41,094 bases of DNA from a bacterium (GTDB taxonomy: Bacteria > Hydrothermota > DG-26 > JAUXAN01), in the NCBI GenBank assembly GCA_030619885.1, contig JAUXAN010000021.1, positions 1 through 41,094 of the forward strand, read 5' to 3'. This document shows positions 16,873-24,112 of the stretch, one piece after another. The notes beneath the pieces were generated by a model. That model saw nothing but the letters and a program-made list of their open reading frames with translations, did not search any database and was not told where the DNA came from. Position numbers and translations under genes: made by a program. Numbering within the stretch: position 1 is the stretch's first letter; every line of letters starts with the position of its first letter.

Positions 16873-18005
16873 TCTTTAAATCTCGCGATGAGTCTTATAG
16901 TCTCCCCCACATCTACATCTGTTTTCTTTTCGATAGATTTTATATAACAAGTAGAAGTATTTTCTTTTAACTTTATTATTTGCAGCACTCCAACCTTCAC
17001 ATCTGAGAGTTCGATCTTCTCTCCTGACTCCACATCTTTGGACTCTCTTCCCTTTCTATAAATTTCAAATACATCGCCGAGTTTCGCACCATTGGCTTCA
17101 CCAATATCGATGTAAACAATATCGCTTGTGAATAATATCCCCATTTTGTCGTCTCTTGCTACAATATATCCTTCGAGTCTTTCTGTAGTCGCTTCCAATT
17201 CTTTATTTACTGGTATATCGGGTCTTTTATACGGTTTTATACGATCCATAACCTTTATGAAGTCATAGCAATTTGTAACTCTACATCGAGATGATTTATC
17301 CTCTGTTTTTAAAACCTTGAGTTTTCCTAAAATTTTTACGAGTCGACCCAATTTCTTTCCTGTAACAGGATGTTTTATTTCATCTCCTATTCTAAATATA
17401 GTATAAAAGTCTTCCTTGTGCACACCATCATCTTCTCCCCTGTTTATATAGACTTCATCCTGAGAAACGACTCTTTCAACCTTTGAGGGTTCAGATTCGA
17501 TAGTATATCCCCCTTCAGGAAGTTCGCTTTGAATATAGCCTGCCCGAGAAGCAAGTCCAGGAGGAACTATAGAAGTTTCAATTCCTCTAATCTCGATTGC
17601 AGTAATTTGTTCAACCTGTTTTTTAACTTCAGATGCAATTATCTCTTCTTCTAAAAACTCTTCGTAAACCTCATATTCCTCCACAACAGCCTCCATCTCT
17701 TCTATTGTAGTATAGGTTTCTTCTGGTATAACGGGAGGAGTTTCTTCTTCGGCTACAGTTGGAACAAATTCCAACTCTGGTTTCGGGGGGATGGTAAAAC
17801 TCTGTCCAGGATATATCCAGTGGGGGTCGTCTATCTGGGGAATGTTCGTTTTATAGATATGGTACCAGAGAAATGGATCGGTGTAGTAGAATATTGATAT
17901 ATCCCAGAGTGTATCACCCTCCCTAACCATATGAACTCTCTCCTCGCATAAAGTGGGGCCGATGAGAAATATTAAGAACAATGGTATGAAATATTTTTTA
18001 CCCAT
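16869..18005 (-). CDS. Exported LysM-domain protein
   Basis: 378 residues: a signal peptide (FIPLFLIFLIGPTLC), then one LysM domain (about residues 26-72: VREGDTLWDISIFYY ... WIYPGQSFTIP) that binds peptidoglycan glycan strands. A Glu/Pro-rich linker follows (about 80-160), then two similar C-terminal beta domains (QDEVYINRGEDDGVHKEDFY near 190, SDIVYIDIGEANGAKLGDVF near 295). AAGGAGGT precedes the ATG. Likely a periplasmic cell-wall-anchored protein; Cys20 at the end of the signal could instead make it a lipoprotein. Function unknown. Confidence 0.88.
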   Translation of the reverse strand: MGKKYFIPLFLIFLIGPTLCEERVHMVREGDTLWDISIFYYTDPFLWYHIYKTNIPQIDDPHWIYPGQSFTIPPKPELEFVPTVAEEETPPVIPEETYTTIEEMEAVVEEYEVYEEFLEEEIIASEVKKQVEQITAIEIRGIETSIVPPGLASRAGYIQSELPEGGYTIESEPSKVERVVSQDEVYINRGEDDGVHKEDFYTIFRIGDEIKHPVTGKKLGRLVKILGKLKVLKTEDKSSRCRVTNCYDFIKVMDRIKPYKRPDIPVNKELEATTERLEGYIVARDDKMGILFTSDIVYIDIGEANGAKLGDVFEIYRKGRESKDVESGEKIELSDVKVGVLQIIKLKENTSTCYIKSIEKKTDVDVGETIRLIARFKE

Positions 18006-18022
18006 AATTACCTCCTTAATAA

Positions 18023-18051
18023 AAAATGCAATAAATAAAAACTTTTGTCAA
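18023..18051 (-). promoter_or_regulatory. Putative promoter of the LysM operon
   Basis: On the minus strand: TTGACA at 18051-18046, a 17-base spacer, CATTTT at 18028-18023, then AAGGAGGT before the ATG at 18005. The insertion sequence begins 12 bases upstream of the -35 box and leaves it intact. Confidence 0.6.
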
Positions 18052-18063
18052 GGGAAAAAATCA

Positions 18064-19442
18064 GGGCTTCTCCGTATTTTGTCCAACTTTGCCCTGTTCT
18101 TTGACATTTTATTTATTGGATGTCTTTTGAGTTCATGATACATTCCCTGCTAAGGGAGGTGTATCATGCCAGAACAATTTAAAATTAAAATACTTAGACG
18201 TCGTGTTCCTAAAACTTGTGTCTGTCCAATTTGTGGAGTTAAACAGCCATTTAAAAGTGCGGGTCCATACGGATCCGTAGGGACAAGTATTGGAAAACGG
18301 TTAAAGACATTGATCTTGATAGATCGGTTCTACTCAAAGTTCAAATTATTAGAGCAAAATGTTTAAATCCAAATTGTGCTGCCAAAAAATTCTCTTTGTC
18401 AACACCAGAAATTGAAAAATACGCTCGTTCAACAAATAGACTCAAGAAAGAAGATTGAAACGATTTCTTAACACTTCAAGAAGTAAGTCGAGTATTTATC
18501 GATGGAAACAAAAAGAAGCAAATAAATATAACACCAAAGATATTATTGCCAGGTTAGAGTTTTCAGGTGTCCTTTCACTCGATGAGTATATGCCAACAAG
18601 ATCGCACAGATATCATTTAATTGCCGGAGATGCTATTAAGAGACGGATTCTCTATATTGAGCCAGTTTCCGAATTTTATGGACGAGGCTACATCGAAGAT
18701 TTCCTTTGTCGTGTAAAGGAATTAGGGATAGAACCATGGGCGATTATTTTTGATCTCCTATCAGCTTTTCCTAATCAGGCTAAGAGAGTATGGCCGAATA
18801 TCGTAATACAATTTGATTATTTTCATGTAATGCAGTGGATACACAAATATTTCAAGAATGCTCTCATTCAGTTTCGGCGTTCTTTTGCCAGCAAAGATGG
18901 AGAATTATATCGGTAGGAACTTTGGGAACATAAATGGAAAATTTTGAAAGATATGGATAAATGGACCAAAGAAGATCATTTGATAATCTCCGAATTGATT
19001 GAGATTTATGCTGGGACTGTTGTAGAAAAGGTTCTGATTTTCAAACAGCAATTGTGGAATATTTTTGACAATTTAAAGTTAAAAGAAGGAGCGTATGTTA
19101 AGAGAAATACACTTGCCGAAGAAGTATGGTGGAGGAATTCTTATCACCTTCGCAAAGTCATGAAATTCTTAATGAGTTCAAAGTTCAAATACATGATTAC
19201 TTATTTAGAAGATCCAAGAGTTCCTCGCTCAAGTAATTCCGAAAATTTAAACAGTGTATGGAGGCAAATTGAATCGGCAAGGTTTGGATTCAAAACAGAT
19301 CGCGGTAGGTTAGATCATCTAAAACTCTATCAAATTGGAAGATATTTAGATGGCAAATTCCCTTAAAACACGAAAAAATGCGGGAACTCTTTGGTTTACG
19401 ATAACTTAACCCAATTTTTTGGACAAAATACGGAGAAGCGTC
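18064..19442 (+). mobile_element. ISL3-family-like insertion sequence, decayed
   Basis: About 1379 bp. A 21-bp inverted repeat (GCTTCTCCGTATTTTG...) is perfect at 18066-18086 and 19419-19439. The 8 bases AAAAATCA repeat directly outside both ends (18056-18063 and 19444-19451), matching the 8-bp target duplication of ISL3 elements. The single transposase gene inside is broken. Confidence 0.85.
18166..19366 (+). pseudogene. ISL3-type transposase, frameshifted and interrupted
   Basis: Three reading frames must be joined. Frame one (18166 to about 18275) has the zinc-binding CVCPICG. A second frame (about 18279-18456) carries KCLNPNCAAKKF and EKYARSTNRLKKE. A third (about 18458-19366) carries the DDE region with SLDEY, IIFDLLSAF and FDYFHVMQWI, and SNSENLNSVWRQIE. 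A TAG at 18914-18916 interrupts the third frame. With two shifts and one stop it cannot make transposase unless supplied in trans. GGGAGGTG precedes ATG 18166. Confidence 0.88.
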
Positions 19443-19553
19443 AAAAAATCAACCACAGAGATGACAAAAAGAGATTCACAGTCGCAGACCCGCATGGGAA
19501 GACTTTTCCAGAGGTCTCAATAGGGAGTTGCTGAAAATAAATTTTGGAATTAC

Positions 19554-19793
19554 ATGCTTGACAAAATTTTAAATGAATGTAAATTGTTTTTAGAGTTTAT
19601 GAAGTCTAAAAAAGATCCTGAGAAAAAATCCCAGTTAGATTTTCTTGATGAGTTAAAGAAAAACCAAATACTCACTCAGATTGAAGTTATAGACTCAGAA
19701 ATGGAGGAGGCGTTAGAGAAAGGCGATTATGTTGAGGCCAAAGCACTTGCACAAAAACAGGCGAAACTATTGGATGACCTGATGGGTCTGTAA
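19554..19793 (+). CDS. Small helical protein with UVR-like motif
   Basis: 79 residues, highly charged and probably all helix. The C-terminal half (EMEEALEKGDYVEAKALAQK) resembles the UVR motif of UvrB, UvrC and ClpC-type proteins, in which paired helices mediate protein contacts. There is no clear SD before ATG 19554 and no operon partner. It sits between the IS and a membrane-protein gene. It may be genuine or a fragment of something larger; function not assigned. Confidence 0.5.
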   Translation: MLDKILNECKLFLEFMKSKKDPEKKSQLDFLDELKKNQILTQIEVIDSEMEEALEKGDYVEAKALAQKQAKLLDDLMGL

Positions 19794-19928
19794 AATAGTG
19801 GAAACAGGCCAAGATGTTATGAAATGCAGTACCTTGCTACTGCATTGGTCAAAAGTTTCGATATTTTATAAATTTTATTTTTCAGCCTGACCCCATTTCT
19901 TTTTTTTCCCCAGAAGTTAAAATCCGAT

Positions 19929-20624
19929 CTATCGAAGAGTCTCTCTCTTTTCGTCAGATGACTCTCCTGATATACTGACCGCATGATAGAGGGAAGCAAA
20001 GGCAATGCCAATCCACATGATTGCCACAATGATCCCCACACCAAAGCAGAGCAACCCTGCCATAGCGATAGGGATTGCTAATAAGCCGATGAGAAAGACC
20101 TTCAAAGCATGTCCCTTGGTCATACGCCAGCTCTCCTTGACAGCCTCGACGGCCTCCATTTTTCGGTCTACAACCAGGTAGGGTACAAAGGCTAACTTGC
20201 AGGCGAATACGATGCCTGGTACTATGAGAAGAAAAAGTCCAATGCTGACGATCACAGCTACGAGTAAATTCGCCAAGACAGCGTTCAGGTAGTTTTGAAA
20301 GACATCAAACATATCTTTGACCTTTAGTTGGTCGCCTCTGGCTGCCTTGAGATAGGCGAACGAAACACCATACTCTATGGGCCGGGAAAGTAAAAGTATA
20401 TAAGCCAAAGCAAAAATCCCGAGAAATACAGCCCCAACCCCCTCCGTCTCTTTAGAAACAGACAACCCAGAAGATGGGATATGAATGAGAATGGATATAA
20501 TAGTTATGAGCAGCAGCTCTAAGATGTATTTCCAGAGTCGTTGCCACCCATTCTTATAAGACGCTCCCACTGTTAGCGCTTCCACGGCAGAGTTCTGCAC
20601 AATGTGGTCGTTGTTTTGACTCAT
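19929..20624 (-). CDS. Multi-pass membrane protein, DUF975-like
   Basis: 231 residues with about five or six hydrophobic segments (YILELLLITIISILIHI, AVFLGIFALAYILLL, VIVSIGLFLLIVPGIVFA, VFLIGLLAIPIAMAGLL, GIIVAIMWIGIAFASLYHA). The pattern VKDMFDVFQNYL ... LLIVPGIVF ... YLVVDRKMEAVEAVKES and TKGHALKVF is that of DUF975/YciC-like membrane proteins of unknown role. AAGGAGGT lies before the ATG. It is isolated on the minus strand. Confidence 0.75.
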   Translation of the reverse strand: MSQNNDHIVQNSAVEALTVGASYKNGWQRLWKYILELLLITIISILIHIPSSGLSVSKETEGVGAVFLGIFALAYILLLSRPIEYGVSFAYLKAARGDQLKVKDMFDVFQNYLNAVLANLLVAVIVSIGLFLLIVPGIVFACKLAFVPYLVVDRKMEAVEAVKESWRMTKGHALKVFLIGLLAIPIAMAGLLCFGVGIIVAIMWIGIAFASLYHAVSISGESSDEKRETLR

Positions 20625-20646
20625 ATTGACCTCCTTTTATCTAATT

Positions 20647-20740
20647 AAATTTTGAAATTCATCTTATTTAGATTGAACTAAAATGCAAACTTCTTGTCAA
20701 GCAAAATGCGAGATTGATGAAAACTCAAGTCTTATGTCAA
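20647..20740. repeat. About 95-bp direct repeat, copy 1
   Basis: AAATTTTGAAATTCATC ... CTTCTTGTCAAGCAAAATGC ... CTCAAGTCTTATGTCAA. A second copy lies at 22002-22098 in the same orientation with a few differences. The two bracket the lysine-exporter genes. Confidence 0.85.
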
Positions 20741-20865
20741 CAAGATGACCAAGAATGTCATTGCGAGCGACCGTAGTATGCAAATAGTTGAGCCTGACCC
20801 CGTGACTAGGCTTTGCTCCTATTAGCGTGTCACGGACGACAGGCAATTTCTTCTTGGCTCAATAT

Positions 20866-20973
20866 GTCAACTGACGGTTAGGTATATCTGATGTTTGCTG
20901 TAGCGAAGCGTAGGCGAATATGGGCGGAACGAGGTGTAGCCAGATATACCTTGTTGTACGCTGTTTTGCCATC
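20866..20973. other. Hairpin element next to lysO, attC-like in layout
   Basis: GGTATATCTG (20881-20890) and CAGATATACC (20941-20950) form a perfect 10-bp stem (11 bp with flanking A/T) around 50 bases. GTCAAC lies outside on the left and GTTGTAC on the right. The outer 20 bases at 20954-20973 recur inverted at 21886-21905. The rest of the 20625-20985 gap holds only the 95-bp repeat, a GTCATTGCGAG word at 20758, an AGCCTGACCCC word at 20791 and a CCGTGAC / GTCACGG pair at about 20800-20837. No gene is seen there. Confidence 0.5.
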
Positions 20974-20985
20974 TTGTCATAATTA

Positions 20986-21588
20986 TCAGACTTTTAATAT
21001 AAAAGTGACAAGAAATGGAACTAGTATTGTTAAAACTGTTCCACTGAAAACTGATATTATTGCATATTCTCTTCCCACAAATTTTGTAATAATTGGAAGT
21101 GTTGTGTCCATCGATGTAGCCCCACCTGATGCTATTGGGGCTAATTTGCCAAAATACTTTGCAAATATTGGTGTTGCTAATAATGTTATAATTTCTCTGA
21201 AAATGTTAGAAAGCAATGCTATTACTCCAAGTGTTTCACCACTAATTTGGGTAATAAGAATGCTTGATAGGCTATAGTATCCAAATCCAGACCCAACTGC
21301 TAAAGATTCTTTTAGAGTAATACTGGGAATAAAAAATGAAAATAGTCCAACTCCTAAGAGAGTTCCGATAATTACCGATAGGGGTACTACAGCTATTTTT
21401 ACAGTTACGGTTTTGATAATTTTCCAAGCTGTTATGTCACTGCCAATTCTAATGCCTACCAAGAACATCAATAAATACAAAGCATATAAACTAAAGTCTG
21501 ATTCAAATATGAATTTGGGTAAGAGAGAGAATAATCCACTAATAATACCAAAAACAAAGAATGTTAGTATAATTAAGCTATTTTTCAT
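20986..21588 (-). CDS. lysO: Lysine exporter LysO, C-terminal subunit (long part)
   Basis: 200 residues with about six membrane segments; matches the larger C-terminal part of LysO/YbjE (DUF340), which exports L-lysine. Visible are FLVGIRIGSD, VGSGFGYYSLSSILI, ALLSNIFREIITLLATPI and GATSMDTTLPIITKFVGREY. In E. coli the protein is a single chain of about 300 residues; here it follows a separate N-terminal ORF by 4 bases, an arrangement also known from other bacteria, so it need not be damage. Confidence 0.85.
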   Translation of the reverse strand: MKNSLIILTFFVFGIISGLFSLLPKFIFESDFSLYALYLLMFLVGIRIGSDITAWKIIKTVTVKIAVVPLSVIIGTLLGVGLFSFFIPSITLKESLAVGSGFGYYSLSSILITQISGETLGVIALLSNIFREIITLLATPIFAKYFGKLAPIASGGATSMDTTLPIITKFVGREYAIISVFSGTVLTILVPFLVTFILKV

Positions 21589-21592
21589 TTTT

Positions 21593-21862
21593 CTATTTCT
21601 TTAAGAATAATTTGTAAGTAAAGTATGAAATTACAACACTTCCCAATATGGCTCCGGCAGTAAGAATAGTTGCCTTTATACCAATTTCGCCAAAGTTCTT
21701 AATTATTTTTTCATTTACACCAACAGAAATTCCTAAAAGGAACAAGAGTAAATAAATCGACCAATTAGTTAGCTGATCTACATATCCGATGATTTTTTCT
21801 TTATTGCTTAATAAAAAGCCTAATAATATTCCTAAGGTTAATAATGTAATTACAGTTAACAT
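21593..21862 (-). CDS. Lysine exporter LysO, N-terminal subunit
   Basis: 89 residues with three membrane segments (VITLLTLGILLGFLL, WSIYLLLFLLGISVGV, ATILTAGAILGSVVISYF), equivalent to the LysO N-terminus including the LGISVG motif. A possible promoter on the minus strand (TTGCCA 21893-21888, 16-base spacer, TAAAAT 21871-21866) lies so close that the mRNA would be nearly leaderless, with its -35 box in the inverted repeat at 21886-21905. It is co-transcribed with the following ORF. Confidence 0.8.
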   Translation of the reverse strand: MLTVITLLTLGILLGFLLSNKEKIIGYVDQLTNWSIYLLLFLLGISVGVNEKIIKNFGEIGIKATILTAGAILGSVVISYFTYKLFLKK

Positions 21863-21885
21863 AAAATTTTACTGTTAGTCAGATT

Positions 21886-21905
21886 GATGGCAAAATGGCG
21901 TACAA
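21886..21905. repeat. Inverted copy of the 20-bp sequence flanking lysO
   Basis: GATGGCAAAATGGCGTACAA; it matches the reverse complement of 20954-20973 at 18 of 20 positions, so the two lysO ORFs lie between inverted repeats about 950 bp apart. Confidence 0.8.
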
Positions 21906-21964
21906 CTTGTCTTTTCACTGTTTATTGTCTGCTTCTCACTACTACTCTTTTCCATCCCCTTTCA

Positions 21965-21993
21965 CCCCGTTAGATAGTGGACATCTAACGGGG
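21965..21993. repeat. CCCCGTTAGAT hairpin
   Basis: An 11-bp perfect stem CCCCGTTAGAT / ATCTAACGGGG with a 7-base loop (12 bp with the flanking A/T). It has the same stem core and loop length as 13239-13267, where it follows pth. Confidence 0.8.
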
Positions 21994-22001
21994 TTCAATT
22001 C

Positions 22002-22098
22002 AAATTTTGAAATTCATCCTATTTACAAAAAGTGTAGCAAATACAAACTTCTTGTCAAGCAAAATGCGAGATTGCTGAAAACTCAAGTCTTATGTCAA
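22002..22098. repeat. About 95-bp direct repeat, copy 2
   Basis: Same orientation as 20647-20740, sharing AAATTTTGAAATTCATC, AAACTTCTTGTCAAGC, AAAATGCGAGATTG and AAAACTCAAGTCTTATGTCAA. Confidence 0.85.
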
Positions 22099-22235
22099 AA
22101 CTTTGGAGTTTTTACGAAACAGGGAGGAATGTTAAACAGTTCGCAGATTTGGTGATATTGAAATATAGAGAAGAAATTTTGAAATGCGGATATGAAAAAG
22201 AAATGGAGGAACACTTTATAAATCTTATCTTTTAG
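22092..22235 (+). CDS. Doubtful 47-codon ORF, possibly a gene remnant
   Basis: Encodes a short Lys/Glu-rich helical peptide (KLWSFYETGRNVKQFADL near the start, EMEEHFINLIF at the end). Its first codons lie in the end of the 95-bp repeat and its stop in the AGCCTGACCCC word shared with 19884 and 20791. No family recognised and no SD; it may be the tail of a lost gene. The rest of 21863-22328 holds repeats only. Confidence 0.25.
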   Translation: MSKLWSFYETGRNVKQFADLVILKYREEILKCGYEKEMEEHFINLIF

Positions 22236-22276
22236 CCTGACCCCAGAGTTGTCAAGAAAAAAGAGAACCGTCCCCA
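22231..22276. repeat. AGCCTGACCCC and AAGAGAACCGTCCCC repeat words
   Basis: AGCCTGACCCC at 22234-22244 also occurs at about 19884 and 20791. AAAAGAGAACCGTCCCCAT at about 22260-22278 is one arm of the inverted repeat that bounds the transposase remnant at 40500-40654. Confidence 0.65.
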
Positions 22277-22328
22277 TAAAAATTAAGGATTTTGGAGCGT
22301 TTTTTCCCCCAAAACCGTCATTTTTTCC

Positions 22329-22357
22329 TTGACAAAAAATTTGAATACCTGTATAAT
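22329..22357 (+). promoter_or_regulatory. Consensus promoter of the dcw cluster
   Basis: TTGACA at 22329-22334, exactly 17 bases, TATAAT at 22352-22357. Both hexamers are perfect sigma-70-type matches. Transcription should start near 22364, leaving a leader of about 26 bases before mraZ. No equally strong promoter was seen inside the cluster. Confidence 0.9.
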
Positions 22358-22358
22358 T

Positions 22359-22388
22359 TGTGGTGATTTGTGGATAATAGTGGTGAAA
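22359..22388 (+). promoter_or_regulatory. Putative MraZ operator: three GTGG repeats, 10-bp period
   Basis: GTGG occurs at 22360, 22370 and 22380, each followed by T or A, in the contexts TTGTGGTGAT, TTGTGGATAA and TAGTGGTGAA. MraZ is known to bind short G-rich direct repeats (TGGGN in E. coli, AAAGTGK in Mycoplasma) with 10-bp spacing downstream of its own promoter. The position between the -10 box and the mraZ ATG fits self-repression. Confidence 0.75.
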
Positions 22389-22389
22389 A

Positions 22390-22824
22390 ATGTATCAAGG
22401 GAATAGGAAACATTCTGTAGACCATAAAGGACGGCTTTTCATACCTGCGAAGTTCAGGAAGATTACGCCAGAGGAGGCGAATGGGACTTTTGTTGTTTCG
22501 AGGGGGTTTGACCGATGCCTCTCCCTCTATTCCCTCGATGTGTGGAGTAGGATCGAGAGTAAATTTTCGACACATCTTTTTCCGAAAAAAAGGGTGAGAA
22601 ACATTGAACGGAGGCTCATCGGAGAGTCTGAGAAGGTTACTATGGATGAACATGGGAGGGTGAATATCCCGAAACATTTTCTGGAGTATGCCCAGATCGA
22701 ATCGGATGTAGTTGTCATAGGGCTTGGGAATAGGTTGGAGATCTGGAATCCAGAGCTCTATAAGAAATATATGGATGAGACCGAAAAGAATTTGGAAGAG
22801 GATTTGGAGGATTTAGATATATGA
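22390..22824 (+). CDS. mraZ: Transcriptional regulator MraZ
   Basis: A 144-residue DNA-binding protein of the AbrB/MazE-like fold, duplicated as usual: first half with HSVDHKGRLFIPAKFR, second half with VTMDEHGRVNIPKHFLEYA. The acidic tail EKNLEEDLEDLDI is not conserved in general. It is first gene of the dcw cluster and probably binds the GTGG repeats just upstream. Its stop overlaps the rsmH start by 4 bases. There is no strong SD before ATG 22390. Confidence 0.95.
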   Translation: MYQGNRKHSVDHKGRLFIPAKFRKITPEEANGTFVVSRGFDRCLSLYSLDVWSRIESKFSTHLFPKKRVRNIERRLIGESEKVTMDEHGRVNIPKHFLEYAQIESDVVVIGLGNRLEIWNPELYKKYMDETEKNLEEDLEDLDI

Positions 22825-23675
22825 TGCATATACCTGTCTTAGTTGATAAAGTTTTAGAAATTCTGGCTCCAAAGGAGGGTGGAGTTTATGTAGATGCGAC
22901 TTTGGGTGGGGGAGGGCATTCTCTGGCACTTCTTGAAAGGATTGGTGAGAACGGAAAAGTTATCGGGCTCGATAAAGATGGAGCTACCATTGCAATTGCA
23001 AAAAAAAGGCTACCTTCGGGTATGGAGATTTACAGAGAGGATTTCGTAAATATGAAAGATGTGGTAAAGAATGAAAAAGTGGATGGGATAATTTTTGATC
23101 TTGGACTCTCGAGTTTTCAGTTGGAAGATAGAAATAGAGGATTTTCCTACACATTGGACGGGCCTTTGGATATGAGAATAGATACGAATTTGACCACTAA
23201 AGCATCTGACAGCCTTAATCGCCTTTCGGAAGAAGAGATTGCGGATATATTTAAGAAGTTTGGCGAGGAGAGAAATGCTAGAAAAATTGCCAAACTCCTG
23301 GATGAGAGGAAAAAGAAAAAACCAATTTTAACCACTGGTGAACTGGTGTCCATAATAAAAAGGGTTACCCCGAGGAGAAGGCATAGAAAGACCCTTGCAA
23401 GGATTTTTCAATCACTCCGAATTTATGTGAACGATGAGTTAAATACATTAGAAAAAGGGTTAAAGGAAGCGGTAGAGATACTTAAAGTAGAGGGGAGACT
23501 CTGTGTCATATCCTATCATTCTCTCGAAGATAGGATTGTGAAGAATTTTTTCAGAGAACTTGATGGAAAGAAACTCCGCATACTGACCCCAAAACCTTTA
23601 AGACCAACAAGAGATGAGATAGAGAGAAACAGAAGGTCTCGGAGTGCAAAACTCAGGGGGGCGGAAAGACTATGA
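22821..23675 (+). CDS. rsmH: 16S rRNA (cytosine1402-N4)-methyltransferase
   Basis: Methylates C1402 in the decoding centre of 16S rRNA using S-adenosylmethionine. 284 residues, somewhat shorter than the roughly 313 of E. coli. Motifs: HIPVLVDKVLEIL at the start, SAM-binding VDATLGGGGHSLALLE, FDLGLSSFQLEDRNRGFSY, and CVISYHSLEDRIVKNFFRE. ATGA overlaps at both ends link it to mraZ and the ftsL-like gene. Confidence 0.96.
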   Translation: MMHIPVLVDKVLEILAPKEGGVYVDATLGGGGHSLALLERIGENGKVIGLDKDGATIAIAKKRLPSGMEIYREDFVNMKDVVKNEKVDGIIFDLGLSSFQLEDRNRGFSYTLDGPLDMRIDTNLTTKASDSLNRLSEEEIADIFKKFGEERNARKIAKLLDERKKKKPILTTGELVSIIKRVTPRRRHRKTLARIFQSLRIYVNDELNTLEKGLKEAVEILKVEGRLCVISYHSLEDRIVKNFFRELDGKKLRILTPKPLRPTRDEIERNRRSRSAKLRGAERL

Positions 23676-23926
23676 GGAAATTTTTTCTGTTGTTTACTCT
23701 TGTAACGATCATTCTTTTCAGCATAGTCTATGAAAGGGTCTATTTTACTGAATTGAACTACAGGGTCGAAAATTTAAAGAAAGAGGCCAAGGAGTTATTC
23801 TCTGATGTGAATTGTTTGAAGGCGAAAAGGGATAGCCTTTCATCCTACAGCAGGATTAAGAAAAAAGTGGAGACGGAGTTGAATATGAGACTCCCGAAAC
23901 CGGAAGAAGTGACATACAAAAAATAG
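23672..23926 (+). CDS. ftsL: FtsL-like cell division protein
   Basis: 84 residues: one N-terminal membrane segment (FFLLFTLVTIILFSIVYE) and a coiled coil (about residues 28-65: YRVENLKKEAKELF...), then RIKKKVETELNMRLP. FtsL sequences are poorly conserved; the call rests on topology, size and position between rsmH and ftsI. It would join FtsQ in the divisome. Its stop codon lies at the edge of a 166-bp dispersed repeat. Confidence 0.8.
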   Translation: MRKFFLLFTLVTIILFSIVYERVYFTELNYRVENLKKEAKELFSDVNCLKAKRDSLSSYSRIKKKVETELNMRLPKPEEVTYKK

Positions 23927-24091
23927 GGACGCAGATGAACGCAGATTTTCAGGATTTTATTAGCCACAAAGACTCGAAGCATGTCCTGAGCGAAGCCGAA
24001 GGAACACAAAAAAATACTTCTTTAACCTTGGTGGCTTTGTGCCTCGGTGGCAAAAATTATCTGAGGTTATCTGCGAAGATCTGCGTCCTAT
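23926..24091. repeat. Dispersed inverted-repeat element inside the dcw cluster
   Basis: Left end GGGACGCAGATGAACGCAGA; right end ATCTGCGAAGATCTGCGTCC, near-inverted copies. Between them are CACAAAGACTCG, CCTGAGCGAAGCCGAAGG, ATACTTCTTTAACCTTGG and GGCTTTGTGCCTCGGTGGC. About 60 bases match the composite repeat at 13268-13345. No promoter or terminator is evident in it. Confidence 0.85.
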
Positions 24092-24112
24092 TAAAATGAA
24101 AAAAGTTCAAAG

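Noticed and set aside
20986-21862. lysO as a frameshifted pseudogene
   Set aside because: Both parts have clean starts and stops 4 bases apart and complete membrane segments; a two-subunit LysO is more likely.
23926-24091. CRISPR-like array
   Set aside because: Repeat units are not regularly spaced and there are no cas genes; it is an inverted-repeat element.
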